Assembly (NCBI GenBank): GCA_015075405.1
Contig: JABTUK010000003.1
Coordinates: 558,001-622,000 of the forward strand
Direction: 5' to 3'
Length of the DNA stretch: 64,000 nt
Source: Anaerolineales bacterium
GTDB taxonomy: Bacteria; Chloroflexota; Anaerolineae; 4572-78; J111
In this document: positions 50,055-58,716 of the stretch, piece after piece
Numbering within the stretch: the first letter of the stretch is position 1
Layout of the letters: the number at the start of each line of letters is the position of its first letter
Translations under genes and position numbers: made by a program
Notes under the pieces: generated by a model
The model's input: only the letters and a program-made list of their open reading frames with translations
Told to the model about the DNA's origin: nothing
Database searches by the model: none

Positions 50055-52709
50055 CTACTTGATCTGGAGCGTGGTGAGATACAAAAAATCGTCAGGGCTG
50101 CCATCGGCGCGGGGGAGACGCTGCCCGCTGCCGGCCTGATAGATTCCTACCACCAGCGAATACGCCCCGCGGGGCAGGTCGGCGGGCAGTTGCAGGCCGT
50201 AGCCCTGCCGCAGGGTTTGCCCTGGCAGCAGGGGCGATCCCTGGAAATTTTGCAAATCCACCAGTAGGCGATCCACCTGGGCCGCCTTTTGCCCGCCCGC
50301 TTCATCGACTAACTGAGCAAAGGCAATCAGGCTGGCCGGGGGCAAGTTCTGCCCGGCCAAATCGGCAGCAGTGGCGGCTTGCCAGGTCAGGCGCAGCTTC
50401 AGCACTTCACCCGGTGCGGGCGCATCTCCCAACATAGCAAAATCAAGCAAGGTCAGTCCCCCCTGAAAAGGAATATTGAGCGGTGTGGGAGTCGGTGAAT
50501 CTTGACCGGCCAGGGCGTAAAGAGTCAACCGCCCACTCCCCTCAAACCACTGTTCTTGCAGGGGAAACGCTTCTTCGTTGAGGCGAATGGCGGTGGGGGT
50601 CGGTGGGTCACCCTGGGTCAGCCAACGCTCAAACAGCCAGACTCGTTGGGCTTCTTGATGGACTGCCTGCCAGATGTGTTCACGCTCGACCGGCTGGATA
50701 GCGCGAGGGTCGCTTTCGATCCAGGCATAGGTGGGGAGTGACCGGTTTTGATAGGCCATCAGCCGGGTCGTAACTTCCTGGACATCGCCAAACGGGGGTA
50801 TGGGGACCAGCAAAGCGTCACCGGAGCGGGCTGAATGGGTCAGAGTGGTTAACAGGGGCAAATCGGATTGAGTCTGTTCATCAGCCTGGGCGATTTCGGC
50901 TGTGCCGCGCAGCATGAGGTAGGTCAGGACGAGGGAGAACAGGAGAAGGATGAAGGATGAAGGATGAAGGATGAAACGTGAGGCGTGAGGCGTGAGGCGT
51001 CCCAAAGGGAGGCTTCGCTCTGAGGCGTAAGGCGTGAATTTTTCTTTTTTCTCATTTCTTATTTCTTTTTGGCTGCGATAGGTTATCAGCAGATTGATAG
51101 TTGCCAGCGCAAAAAGCGCCAGGGCCGGCAGCAGAACCGGCCAGACAATCTCTAATCTCTGCTCTCTCAGGCGCAGCCAGATTAAATCTACCAGACCTTC
51201 CTGCAAAATCTGCCAGTGGGCCAGCGGGGGGAAAACAGCCCAGTTGAAAACAAAGTTATCGTTTGTGCCCAGCCGCAAAAAATGCTCGTTAAAATCCACC
51301 AGGATGCCGAGGAGGTTGACGGCGAGGCTGAGGGCGAGTAAAACGTAAAACGTGGTGCGTGGTGCGTGAAGCGTAAGGCGTGAAGCGTGGTGCGTGAAGC
51401 GTGGCGTGGAGGAGGTTTCGCTCCCCTGCTCCTCCGCTCCCCTGCTCCTCCGCTCCTCCGCCTCCTCGCCTCCTCGCCTCCTCGCCTCCTCCACCGCTTC
51501 GGCCACAAAGAGCATCAACAGTGGCAAAATCGGCAGGAGAAAACGCGGTCCCCAACCCCAGGCGCCGCCCCAGGCAAACCAGGAGCCGTAGAACAGCCAG
51601 TAGCCCAAACAGAGGGCCGCCACCAGCCAGAAATAAAGTCGAGGCAAGCGCTGCCAGGCAGGGCGCAGACCCCAGAAGAGCAGTAGCAACAGGGGCGAAT
51701 AGATAAACAAGCCTCGGCCCGGACTGAACAGCAGCCCGTAAGCGCCCACCCACGGCTCACGGAAGAGAATTTCCTGGGTGTAGCCGGTCTCGCCAAAACT
51801 GCCGTAACGAATGTAGTTGAAATACAATAGACCGAGACCGATGAGAAAGGAGGGGGCGAGGTAAAGCGTGAGGCGTGAGGCGTGAGGCGTGAGGCGTGAG
51901 GTGTGATATTTGTAATCTACAACTTGCTCCCCTGTTCCCCTGTTCCCCTTCCTCGCCCCCTCGCCTCTTCGCTTCCTCGCCTCTTCGCTCCCTGCCAAAT
52001 ACAGTCCAATCAAAACAAGCGCCAGCACCGCCTCGAAGCGGAGGGTCAGGCTGATAGCGACAACTAAGCCGCACAGAAACAGCCAGCGTAGTTGAGATTG
52101 AGTTGGAGCTAGATGGGTAGCACGATAAGCGGTCCAGACGGCGGCCAGAAAAAAGAGGGCCAGCAGCGAGGACTCCCAGAACATGCGGGCATAAACCCAG
52201 GCGATGGTCCCCAAGCCGTATCCTAAAACAGTCAGGGTGGCAGTGGGTCGAGCAAAACCCAGGTCGGTCAACCAGATAAAGAGCAGGCTGGCGGTCAGGG
52301 CGGTCACAATGGCATTGGTCAACAGGCCGACATGCACCGCATTCAAGCCGGGCAGGGTGTGACCCAGCCCGATGAGCGGCGCGGTCAGAAAAGAGATGCC
52401 GGGAGGTTTTTTGGTGTAAAGATTGCCGTCGCTGCCCCAGATGCCGGGCGGGTTAGGCGTCCAGTGGTGGGTCCAGATGAGTTGATTGATGTCGGCCCGG
52501 CCGTGTTGGGCCAGGTTGTGGCCGGCGGTGAACACGGCCAGCTCATCCATCACATGGAATTTGCCGGAAAAGGTGAGGAGATAAATGGAAAAAAGGAAGA
52601 GGCCGAGAGCGAAGGGGAGAGACAAGGAAGGTTGGAGAGTTGGAAGGTTGGAAGCTTGGGAAAGCGATTTATTTGCTTGATCCAATCTTCCAGCCTTCCA
52701 TTCTTCCAT
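50055..52709 (-). CDS. GT39-like membrane glycosyltransferase with repeat-derived insertions
   Basis: 884 residues with 11-13 TM helices. FHVMDELAVFTAGHNLAQHG has the acidic pair of GT-C enzymes; the C-terminal ~200 residues are a soluble domain (LTLLDFAMLGDAPAPGEVLKLRLTWQAA..GAYSLVVGIYQAGSGQRLP). Three loops are translated repeats: EEARKRRGEGARKGNRGTGEQ..SRLTPHASRLT (51857-51995), RRRGGEEAEERRSRGAEEQ..RLTLHAPRTTF (51336-51495) and SLPLGRLTPHASRFILHPSS (50945-51010). The first 30 residues (KAGRLDQAN..NLPTLQPSLS) are also repeat-like, so the true start may be further in. Confidence 0.82.
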   Translation of the reverse strand: MEEWKAGRLDQANKSLSQASNLPTLQPSLSLPFALGLFLFSIYLLTFSGKFHVMDELAVFTAGHNLAQHGRADINQLIWTHHWTPNPPGIWGSDGNLYTKKPPGISFLTAPLIGLGHTLPGLNAVHVGLLTNAIVTALTASLLFIWLTDLGFARPTATLTVLGYGLGTIAWVYARMFWESSLLALFFLAAVWTAYRATHLAPTQSQLRWLFLCGLVVAISLTLRFEAVLALVLIGLYLAGSEEARKRRGEGARKGNRGTGEQVVDYKYHTSRLTPHASRLTLYLAPSFLIGLGLLYFNYIRYGSFGETGYTQEILFREPWVGAYGLLFSPGRGLFIYSPLLLLLFWGLRPAWQRLPRLYFWLVAALCLGYWLFYGSWFAWGGAWGWGPRFLLPILPLLMLFVAEAVEEARRRGGEEAEERRSRGAEEQGSETSSTPRFTHHASRLTLHAPRTTFYVLLALSLAVNLLGILVDFNEHFLRLGTNDNFVFNWAVFPPLAHWQILQEGLVDLIWLRLREQRLEIVWPVLLPALALFALATINLLITYRSQKEIRNEKKEKFTPYASERSLPLGRLTPHASRFILHPSSFILLLFSLVLTYLMLRGTAEIAQADEQTQSDLPLLTTLTHSARSGDALLVPIPPFGDVQEVTTRLMAYQNRSLPTYAWIESDPRAIQPVEREHIWQAVHQEAQRVWLFERWLTQGDPPTPTAIRLNEEAFPLQEQWFEGSGRLTLYALAGQDSPTPTPLNIPFQGGLTLLDFAMLGDAPAPGEVLKLRLTWQAATAADLAGQNLPPASLIAFAQLVDEAGGQKAAQVDRLLVDLQNFQGSPLLPGQTLRQGYGLQLPADLPRGAYSLVVGIYQAGSGQRLPRADGSPDDFLYLTTLQIK
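50945..51010. repeat. GGATGAA / GAGGCGT arrays in the glycosyltransferase gene (1)
   Basis: GAAGGATGAAGGATGAAGG followed by GCGTGAGGCGTGAGGCGTGAGG. In frame. Confidence 0.75.
51336..51495. repeat. GTGCGTGAAGCGT / CCTCCTCGC arrays in the glycosyltransferase gene (2)
   Basis: ACGTGGTGCGTGGTGCGTGA-type units followed by CTCCTCCGCTCC and CCTCGCCTCCTCGCC-type units, translated as a charged Arg/Glu loop and a SRLTLHAPR segment. Confidence 0.75.
51857..51995. repeat. GAGGCGTGAGGCGT / CCCCTGTTCCCC arrays in the glycosyltransferase gene (3)
   Basis: About six GAGGCGT units, then CTCCCCTGTTCCCCTGTTCC and TCGCCTCTTCGCTTCCTCGC units. In frame. Confidence 0.75.
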
Positions 52710-52715
52710 TATGAC

Positions 52716-54650
52716 TTACAGCTTCGCCGCCGCTTCCATAAGCTGTTGAATCCGGGGAATCATATCCGCCGGGTTGGGATGGATGCCTTCGATGACGAGG
52801 GCGCTTTCAAAAAGCTGCTCGATCAAAGGGTTGACCAGGGCATCATCCGGGTTGGCGGCCAAACGGGCAGACAGATTTTGGATCAGCGGGCTGGTGCGGT
52901 TGATTTCCAGGATTTTCTTGGGGACCTGGTAATCTTTGCCCAGCAGACGCTGCACCCGCTGCATGTTGGTGTTCATAGCATTGGGTGGGTTGACCAGCCG
53001 GCAAGGGCTGTCGGTGAGGATTTTACTCTCACGGACATCTTCCACCCGGTCTTTGAGCGTCTCCTTGAAACGGGTCACCAACGCCTCAAATTTATCCGCC
53101 GGAATAGCGGTTTCGGCTTCCTTCGTTTCTTCCGGCTTGCTGTCTTCGGGCAGGTTGAGACCGGCATCGTCCACATTCTTGAGCGGTTTGCCGTTGTACT
53201 CGTGCAGGCCAACCAGCATAAAGCTGTCCATCGGGTCGGTCAGGTACAACACCTCGATATCGTGCTTTTTGAAATACTCCAGGTGCGGGCTGCGCGAGAT
53301 CACATTGTAATCGTCGCCCAGAATGTAATAGATTTCGCTCTGATCCTTTTTCATCCGCTCGACATATTGGGCCAGCGAGACCCACTCCTCGGCGTTGGCC
53401 CCTTTGCTCGATTGGAAGCGCAGCAAATCGGTAAATTTGCCCCGGCTGTCGGCATCAATGGCAATGCCCTCTTTGATAAAGCCGCCGAACTCCTGCCAGA
53501 AGGTGCGGTAGGTATCGGGCTTGTCTTTGGCCAGGTCGGCCAGATCGCCAGAGATACGCCGGACCAGCACATTTTTGATTTTATCCAGCACCGGCGTCGC
53601 CTGGACCATCTCGCGGGAGACATTGAGCGGCAAATCCTCGGAATCTACCACGCCCTCGACAAAGCGCAGGTAGTTGGGCAGCAACTCTTTGAAGTTCTCG
53701 CGGATGAGGATTTTGCGCGAGTAGAGTTTCAGGCCGTGATCTTCTTTGGCTCCGAAGAGCCGGTAATCTTTTTTCGAGGGGATGAAGAGCAGGGCGTAAA
53801 ACTGCGCCGGCGCGTCTGCCGAGGTATGCACTCGCAGCAGCGGCTTGCCAAAATCAAAGGTAAATTGGTGGTAGAACGACTCGTACTTTTCCTCGTCCAC
53901 CTCGCGCGGCGACTGCCGCCAGAGGGCTTTCTGCTGGTTGATCTGGGTGAACTCGATTTTGCCTTCGGTTTCGCCTTCAGCCGGAGGCTTGCGCTCCTTG
54001 AGATAAATCGGAAAGGCCACAAAATCGGAGTGGGTTTTGACCACCTGGCGCAGTTTGTAGGGCGCGGCAAACTCTTTAGCGTCTTCTTTTAGCTTGATTT
54101 GAATAGTCGTGCCCCGCTCGGCTTTATCGGCCGCAGCAATGGTGTAAGTCCCCTGTCCTTGAGAAGACCAAACTGCCGCCTCGGCCTCGCGCCGATAAGA
54201 GCGGGAGGTGACGGTCACTTCCTCGGCGACCATGAAGACGGAGTAAAAACCAACCCCAAACTGGCCGATAATATCGGCGGTGATGCCCTGCCCTTTTTTG
54301 CCCGCCTCTTCCATGGCCTGTAAAAAATTCTTGGCCCCGGAGCGGGCGATGGTGCCCAGATTTTCTACCAACTCGTCGCGGGTCATGCCGATGCCCGTAT
54401 CGCGGATGGTCAGGGTGCGGTTGGCTTCATCGGCCTCCAGCCAGATGCCCAACTCGGCCTGCTCGTCCAACACGTCGCGGTTGGTCAACAATTCAAACTG
54501 GATGCGATTGAGCGCATCCGACGCATTGGAAATCAACTCGCGCAGAAAGATTTCCCGCTCGGTGTAGAGCGAGTGAACCAGGATGTTGAGAAGTTGTTGG
54601 ATTTCTGCCCGAAACTCAACCTGGGCAGCTTCCGTTTTTTCTTCGGTCAT
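52716..54650 (-). CDS. htpG: Molecular chaperone HtpG (Hsp90)
   Basis: 644 residues. GHKL ATPase domain with LRELISNASDAL (ATP-contact Asn), RDTGIGMTRDEL and GQFGVGFYSVFMV; middle domain RGVVD-type EGVVDSEDLPLNVSRE; C-terminal dimerisation domain. An ATP-dependent chaperone of the cytosol. Upstream are the TTGCGTCTTGCGT repeat and an AGAGCGTTCAAC..GTGAACGCTCT hairpin (54787-54843); no CIRCE element was seen. Confidence 0.96.
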   Translation of the reverse strand: MTEEKTEAAQVEFRAEIQQLLNILVHSLYTEREIFLRELISNASDALNRIQFELLTNRDVLDEQAELGIWLEADEANRTLTIRDTGIGMTRDELVENLGTIARSGAKNFLQAMEEAGKKGQGITADIIGQFGVGFYSVFMVAEEVTVTSRSYRREAEAAVWSSQGQGTYTIAAADKAERGTTIQIKLKEDAKEFAAPYKLRQVVKTHSDFVAFPIYLKERKPPAEGETEGKIEFTQINQQKALWRQSPREVDEEKYESFYHQFTFDFGKPLLRVHTSADAPAQFYALLFIPSKKDYRLFGAKEDHGLKLYSRKILIRENFKELLPNYLRFVEGVVDSEDLPLNVSREMVQATPVLDKIKNVLVRRISGDLADLAKDKPDTYRTFWQEFGGFIKEGIAIDADSRGKFTDLLRFQSSKGANAEEWVSLAQYVERMKKDQSEIYYILGDDYNVISRSPHLEYFKKHDIEVLYLTDPMDSFMLVGLHEYNGKPLKNVDDAGLNLPEDSKPEETKEAETAIPADKFEALVTRFKETLKDRVEDVRESKILTDSPCRLVNPPNAMNTNMQRVQRLLGKDYQVPKKILEINRTSPLIQNLSARLAANPDDALVNPLIEQLFESALVIEGIHPNPADMIPRIQQLMEAAAKL

Positions 54651-54699
54651 ACGACTGCCTCCTTAGGTGTAAGATTGTTCTGAGATTTAAATCAGTCAA

Positions 54700-54750
54700 A
54701 ACGTCTTGCGTCTTGCGTAATATAAACGGAACACGCAAGACGCAACACGG
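54700..54750. repeat. TTGCGTCTTGCGT palindromic repeat, copy 2
   Basis: ACGTCTTGCGTCTTGCGT..ACACGCAAGACGCAACACG, the same family as 16736-16794. Confidence 0.65.
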
Positions 54751-54930
54751 ATTGCATAACTATTTTCTTGGGATTGCCCAAATTAAAGAGCGTTCAACTG
54801 TTTATACCGCTTTTTAGCCAGCAGAGAAACGGGTGAACGCTCTTATGTTAGTTTAGGTATGGGTCAATTATAAACTAATCGGTCGGATTTTTCAAGAATC
54901 TTACCACGCGGGTCGTAACTCACTTTGAGC

Positions 54931-56316
54931 TTAAATTCCATGCTGTTCCGCCACCACCCCAATCGAATAATCCAAAATCTCTGTGGCCTCATCGGCCAAT
55001 TCCTGGTTGACCATCAGCGGGGGCATCAGGCGAATGGTGCTGACGCCACAGGAAAGGAGCAGCAGGCCGTTGCGGAAAGACTCGTGGATGACCTGCTCGA
55101 CCAGCTTTTTGGCCGGTTCTTTGGTCTCCCGGTCTTTGACAAATTCCAGGCCAATCATCAGCCCTTTGCCGCGCACGTCGCCAATAATCGGGTAGCGGGC
55201 GGCTAAATGGCGCATTTTGCCCATTAGATACTCGCCCATGACGGCGGCATTAGCCTTGTATTCGCTTTCGATCAGCTCGATGGTGGCCAGGGCGGCGGCG
55301 CAGCAGATGGGGTTGCCGCCGTAGGTGTTGCCGTGCGCCCCCAACGCCCACTGCTCCATCAGCGATTTGCGGGCGGTGACCGTGCCGATGGGCATGCCCG
55401 AGGCCAGCCCCTTGGCGGTGGTCACAATATCGGGCTGCACCCCCCAATGCTCGACAGCAAACATTTTGCCGGTGCGGCCGATGCCGCTCTGCACCTCGTC
55501 GGCAATCAGCAGGATACCGTAGCGGTCGCACAAGGCGCGCAGGCCGGGCAAAAAGCTGTCGGGCGGGACCAGGTAGCCGCCTTCACCCTGGATCGGTTCG
55601 AGCAAGATGGCGGCTACTTCTTTGGCCGGAATATTGCTCTGGAACAATACATTTTCGATGTAATTGAGCACGGCCAGCCCCTGGTCGGCCCCGGCAAAAA
55701 TGGGGCGATAGTTGTTGGGGAAAGGCACATGGGTTACACCCGGCATGGTTGGGAAAAAGTCGGCCTGCTGGGTATATTTGCTGGCGGTAAAAGCCAACGA
55801 CCCCATGCTGCGGCCATGAAAGCCGCCGATAAAGCCGATAAAGCGGGGGCGCTTGGTGACGTAGCGAGCGAGCTTCAAAGCCCCTTCGACGCTCTCGGTG
55901 CCGGAATTGGTAAAGAAGGTCATGGCCGGCTCAGCGAAAGGAGCAATCTCGTCCATTTTTTCGCCCAGCCTGATTTGCAGTTCGTGATAATAATCCGACG
56001 AGATGTGCAAAAATTTATCGGCGGCATTTTTGATGGCCTCGACCACTTCGGGGTGGGCGTGGCCGGTGGAGGTGACGGCAATGCCAGCGGCAAAATCAAT
56101 AAAGCGGTTGCCATCTACATCCCATACCTCGGCCCCCCGGCCATAATCCATCACGAAAGGATAGTCGCGGGGATAAGAAGGTGAAACCACCTGGGCGTCA
56201 CGAGCCAGGAGGGCTTTAGCTTTGGGGCCGGGCAGGTCGGTGATTATTCGCGGCGAAGCCTTGCCTTCATGAGAGGATAGAGCGACTTTATTCTCAAAGA
56301 GTTGTGCTGTGGTCAT
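54931..56316 (-). CDS. Class III aminotransferase (acetylornithine/GABA family)
   Basis: 461 residues. GTESVEGALKLAR, FHGRSMGSLAFT, EPIQGEGGYLVPP, LIADEVQSGIGRTGKMFAVEHWG and PLP lysine in TTAKGLASGMPIG (Lys302) identify an acetylornithine/4-aminobutyrate-type aminotransferase. N-terminal ISDLPGP-like segment (ITDLPGPKAKALLARD) is typical of GabT-like branches. Exact amino donor not predictable. A different subgroup from the 21.4-kb enzyme. Confidence 0.92.
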   Translation of the reverse strand: MTTAQLFENKVALSSHEGKASPRIITDLPGPKAKALLARDAQVVSPSYPRDYPFVMDYGRGAEVWDVDGNRFIDFAAGIAVTSTGHAHPEVVEAIKNAADKFLHISSDYYHELQIRLGEKMDEIAPFAEPAMTFFTNSGTESVEGALKLARYVTKRPRFIGFIGGFHGRSMGSLAFTASKYTQQADFFPTMPGVTHVPFPNNYRPIFAGADQGLAVLNYIENVLFQSNIPAKEVAAILLEPIQGEGGYLVPPDSFLPGLRALCDRYGILLIADEVQSGIGRTGKMFAVEHWGVQPDIVTTAKGLASGMPIGTVTARKSLMEQWALGAHGNTYGGNPICCAAALATIELIESEYKANAAVMGEYLMGKMRHLAARYPIIGDVRGKGLMIGLEFVKDRETKEPAKKLVEQVIHESFRNGLLLLSCGVSTIRLMPPLMVNQELADEATEILDYSIGVVAEQHGI

Positions 56317-56425
56317 TTTTATTGTTCTCCCAAGTTGTCGTTAACGTCAGGATGGATAAACAGAGCAAACTCTGTCTTCCAGAGCTAACAACAACGCTAT
56401 AGATTTTGATAAATGGGTAAATTTT

Positions 56426-56575
56426 GATCCGGGGACTGCTTGGCAGCAGGACTCACCCCTCGTAATCCGAAACTGTTCCGGCAGGCCAGTCCGACCGGAA
56501 CCCTACCACAAAGAAGATAGGGAGCCGTTAAGTGTAACAACCTATAGCCCGCGGCATGGGCAGCCAGCGGCGGGA
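56426..56575. ncRNA. Possible structured RNA (series of hairpins)
   Basis: A 387-bp gene-free gap contains consecutive hairpins: GGGG..CTGC/GCAG..CCCC (56431-56459), GTTCCGG/CCGGAAC (56474-56501), CCCTA/TAGGG (56501-56522), CCCGC/GCGGG (56548-56574). On the + strand GGCCAGTCC and TACCACAA followed by GAGCC recall short blocks of E. coli 6S RNA, but I could not build the overall 6S fold. On the minus strand it would be a leader of the aminotransferase. The AGTTCCC-AGGGAACT palindrome at 56640-56654 follows. Confidence 0.3.
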
Positions 56576-56703
56576 GTCAAACAGGGTCAAAGTCATAGTG
56601 CTTACAATTGTCTAAAAATAAGTTCCCTCAAGTGCCTATAGTTCCCAGGGAACTAAGGGAACTGGTAGGAACTTAGAACGGGAAGTAAATTTTGGACGCT
56701 TAC

Positions 56704-57615
56704 TTAATTCTCTCCCAAGGCCGCGGCCACTTCACGGCGGAGACGGTTCAAATCGTATCCACGCGGGTCGGACTTGCGGCCAGGAGGCAGGGCAATATCG
56801 AGATGGCCCATAATATCGTCAACTTTAATGTTGTGAATGTAGCATAAATAGGCGCACAGCGCAACATTGGCCCGGTGCTGCGCCTCGGGATAGGGGTCTT
56901 GCCCATCATTGAGGTTGACCAGTTCGATGCCGATGGTGTAATCGTTGCACGAGTTGCGTCCTTTCCAGACACTCTGGCCGGCATGCCAGGCCCGGTCGGT
57001 ATCGCGTACATGCTGCGCAATTTTACCATCTTTGCCAATAGTGTAATGGGCGCTTACCTGGGCGTTGGGGTTGTTGAACCAGTCAATCACTCCCTGCAAG
57101 CGGTTATTCGCCGTCGAGTGAATAACAATAGCCGTAATATCGTCGGGGCTGCGGCGCTGGTTAAAATTAGGCGACCCCACCCACTGGATGGATGGCTGAG
57201 GCGGCGGCGTTGCCCCAGAAGGGGTTGGAACCGCCGGCGTCGGCGGCGTGACCGGCGTAACCGGCGTTGGAGCCGGCGCGGGGGCCACCGGTGTTGCCGG
57301 AACGGGTGTTGAATTGAGCGGCGGGATAACCAAAACCTGCCCTACCCAGATATTGCTGGCATTAGCCAGGTTATTGGCCTGCTGGATGAGGGGATACTTG
57401 CGGGCGTCGCCATACAGTTTTTGGGCAATCCGGCCCAGTGTATCGCCGCTCTGGACGGTATAGCTGGTCGGGGCGCCGGCTGTTGCCCCCTGAGCATATT
57501 GGCTCAAAAAATCCCCAATCACCTGGCCAATGGCTTTGCCTTCGCGGGTAGCCCGATTGAGAGCGGCTTGGAAGATAGCGTCATCTACATCTACTTGGAC
57601 AGTTCGCAGGGGCAT
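56704..57615 (-). CDS. LysM N-acetylmuramoyl-L-alanine amidase with RHH-like N-terminus
   Basis: 303 residues. No signal peptide: residues 1-44 (VQVDVDDAIFQAALNRATREGKAIGQVIGDFLSQYA) look like a ribbon-helix-helix. LysM at ~52-99 (YTVQSGDTLGRIAQKLYGDARKYPLIQQAN), a Pro/Thr linker (~100-145), Amidase_2 domain with zinc/catalytic His in IVIHSTA, WHAGQS and IMGHLD. It cleaves the amide between MurNAc and the stem peptide. Follows the zinc-ribbon gene by 11 bp. Confidence 0.88.
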   Translation of the reverse strand: MPLRTVQVDVDDAIFQAALNRATREGKAIGQVIGDFLSQYAQGATAGAPTSYTVQSGDTLGRIAQKLYGDARKYPLIQQANNLANASNIWVGQVLVIPPLNSTPVPATPVAPAPAPTPVTPVTPPTPAVPTPSGATPPPQPSIQWVGSPNFNQRRSPDDITAIVIHSTANNRLQGVIDWFNNPNAQVSAHYTIGKDGKIAQHVRDTDRAWHAGQSVWKGRNSCNDYTIGIELVNLNDGQDPYPEAQHRANVALCAYLCYIHNIKVDDIMGHLDIALPPGRKSDPRGYDLNRLRREVAAALGEN

Positions 57616-57625
57616 GACTCTCTCC

Positions 57626-58327
57626 TTAAGCTACATATAGAATCCGGCCACAAGTGCCGCAGTAAACCAACTCGGTGTCGGCGCGGGCATGTTGAATCCG
57701 GCTGCTGGAAGCTGCTACCCCACAACCCAGGCAGATACCATCTTTGATCATGGCTACTGCCCGGCCTGCTTTTCTGGGCCGCAGGTCGTCATACTCTTCC
57801 AGGTCATCCGGGTCAATGACCTTGATTATCACCGGACGATGTTGTTTTAATTCAACCGCTCTGGCCCTTAAAGCAGCTTGTTGTTGGGTCAACTGTTCCT
57901 GGGTGGCTTGCCAGTCAGCCTCGACCTGTGTTAACTCGGTTTGGGCACGTTTGAGCTGTATTTCGGACTCTTCAGCGCCCACCATCGCTTCCAACAACCG
58001 CTCCTCGCGTTGGCTGTGGCGGCGCTTCAGCGAGTTGATTTCATCTTGCAGATTGGCCGCTTCTTTAGCACTGAGCGCTTTGCCCTGGTACAAAACCTTC
58101 TCCTGCTGGGCAATCTTTTCGGCCAAACTTTTAACCTCCAACGTCAAATCCTGCATGGCCGCCTGGGCCTGTCGCCATGTTTTTTCAGCCGCTCCGGCCT
58201 CAGCCCTGGCTTTTTTCAAAGCTTCACTTTCACCCAACTGAGCGGCAATACTGGCCAACTGCTGGTTGATTTTATCCAATTCGCTATCCAGGGTTTGTAA
58301 CTGGTAAAGCTGCTGCGCACGACTCAA
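57626..58327 (-). CDS. Coiled-coil C4 zinc-ribbon protein (DUF164/zf-RING_7)
   Basis: 233 residues. Long antiparallel coiled coil (residues 5-165, with LYQLQTLDSELDKINQQL and LQDEINSLKRRHSQREERLLEAM) and a C-terminal ribbon GICLGCGVAASSS..LVYCGTCGRILY. Family conserved in many bacteria; proposed nucleic-acid-related role. Upstream gene of the amidase, probably one transcript. The 58328-58716 gap holds no gene I can support. Confidence 0.9.
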   Translation of the reverse strand: MSRAQQLYQLQTLDSELDKINQQLASIAAQLGESEALKKARAEAGAAEKTWRQAQAAMQDLTLEVKSLAEKIAQQEKVLYQGKALSAKEAANLQDEINSLKRRHSQREERLLEAMVGAEESEIQLKRAQTELTQVEADWQATQEQLTQQQAALRARAVELKQHRPVIIKVIDPDDLEEYDDLRPRKAGRAVAMIKDGICLGCGVAASSSRIQHARADTELVYCGTCGRILYVA

Positions 58328-58716
58328 GAGTGGACCTCGGCAAAAATTGACGTTAAAGAGACATAACTATTATAACACCGGCAGGCAAAGTAGTAAAGGT
58401 TACATCGAGCTTATTGTTATTGTGAATTATTTCACTACTTAGTGACAAATTACCTATCGAATTTATGACATGTAACACTATCAGAATATCTAATTTTGTT
58501 ATATGGTATAAGCAACTTGCAGGACGCCCCTATCATCGTAGATAGTTCCCCAAAACACTGTAAAGTTAAATTTTTTAGGATATCTTGGGCCGGGTAAGGC
58601 CTTCTCCAGGTATTTACCGCCCCAAATTGCAAAATAAGCTGAGGCCGACTATAAATGTAGCCCCGGTTTAATCATTAATTAAATGTCAATTTAAGGACAG
58701 TATAAAAGGAGGCAAC

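Noticed and set aside
52332-54092. 586-residue open frame on the + strand
   Set aside because: Entirely antisense to htpG and the start of the glycosyltransferase; composition is the usual complement-strand artefact of GC-rich coding DNA and the htpG frame is unambiguous.
54787-54843. Inverted repeat upstream of htpG as a CIRCE heat-shock operator
   Set aside because: Sequence AGAGCGTTCAAC with a long loop does not match TTAGCACTC-N9-GAGTGCTAA.
58450-58632. 60-residue minus-strand frame in the AT-rich gap before pckG
   Set aside because: No ribosome-binding site, no conserved features; likely a chance frame in leader DNA.
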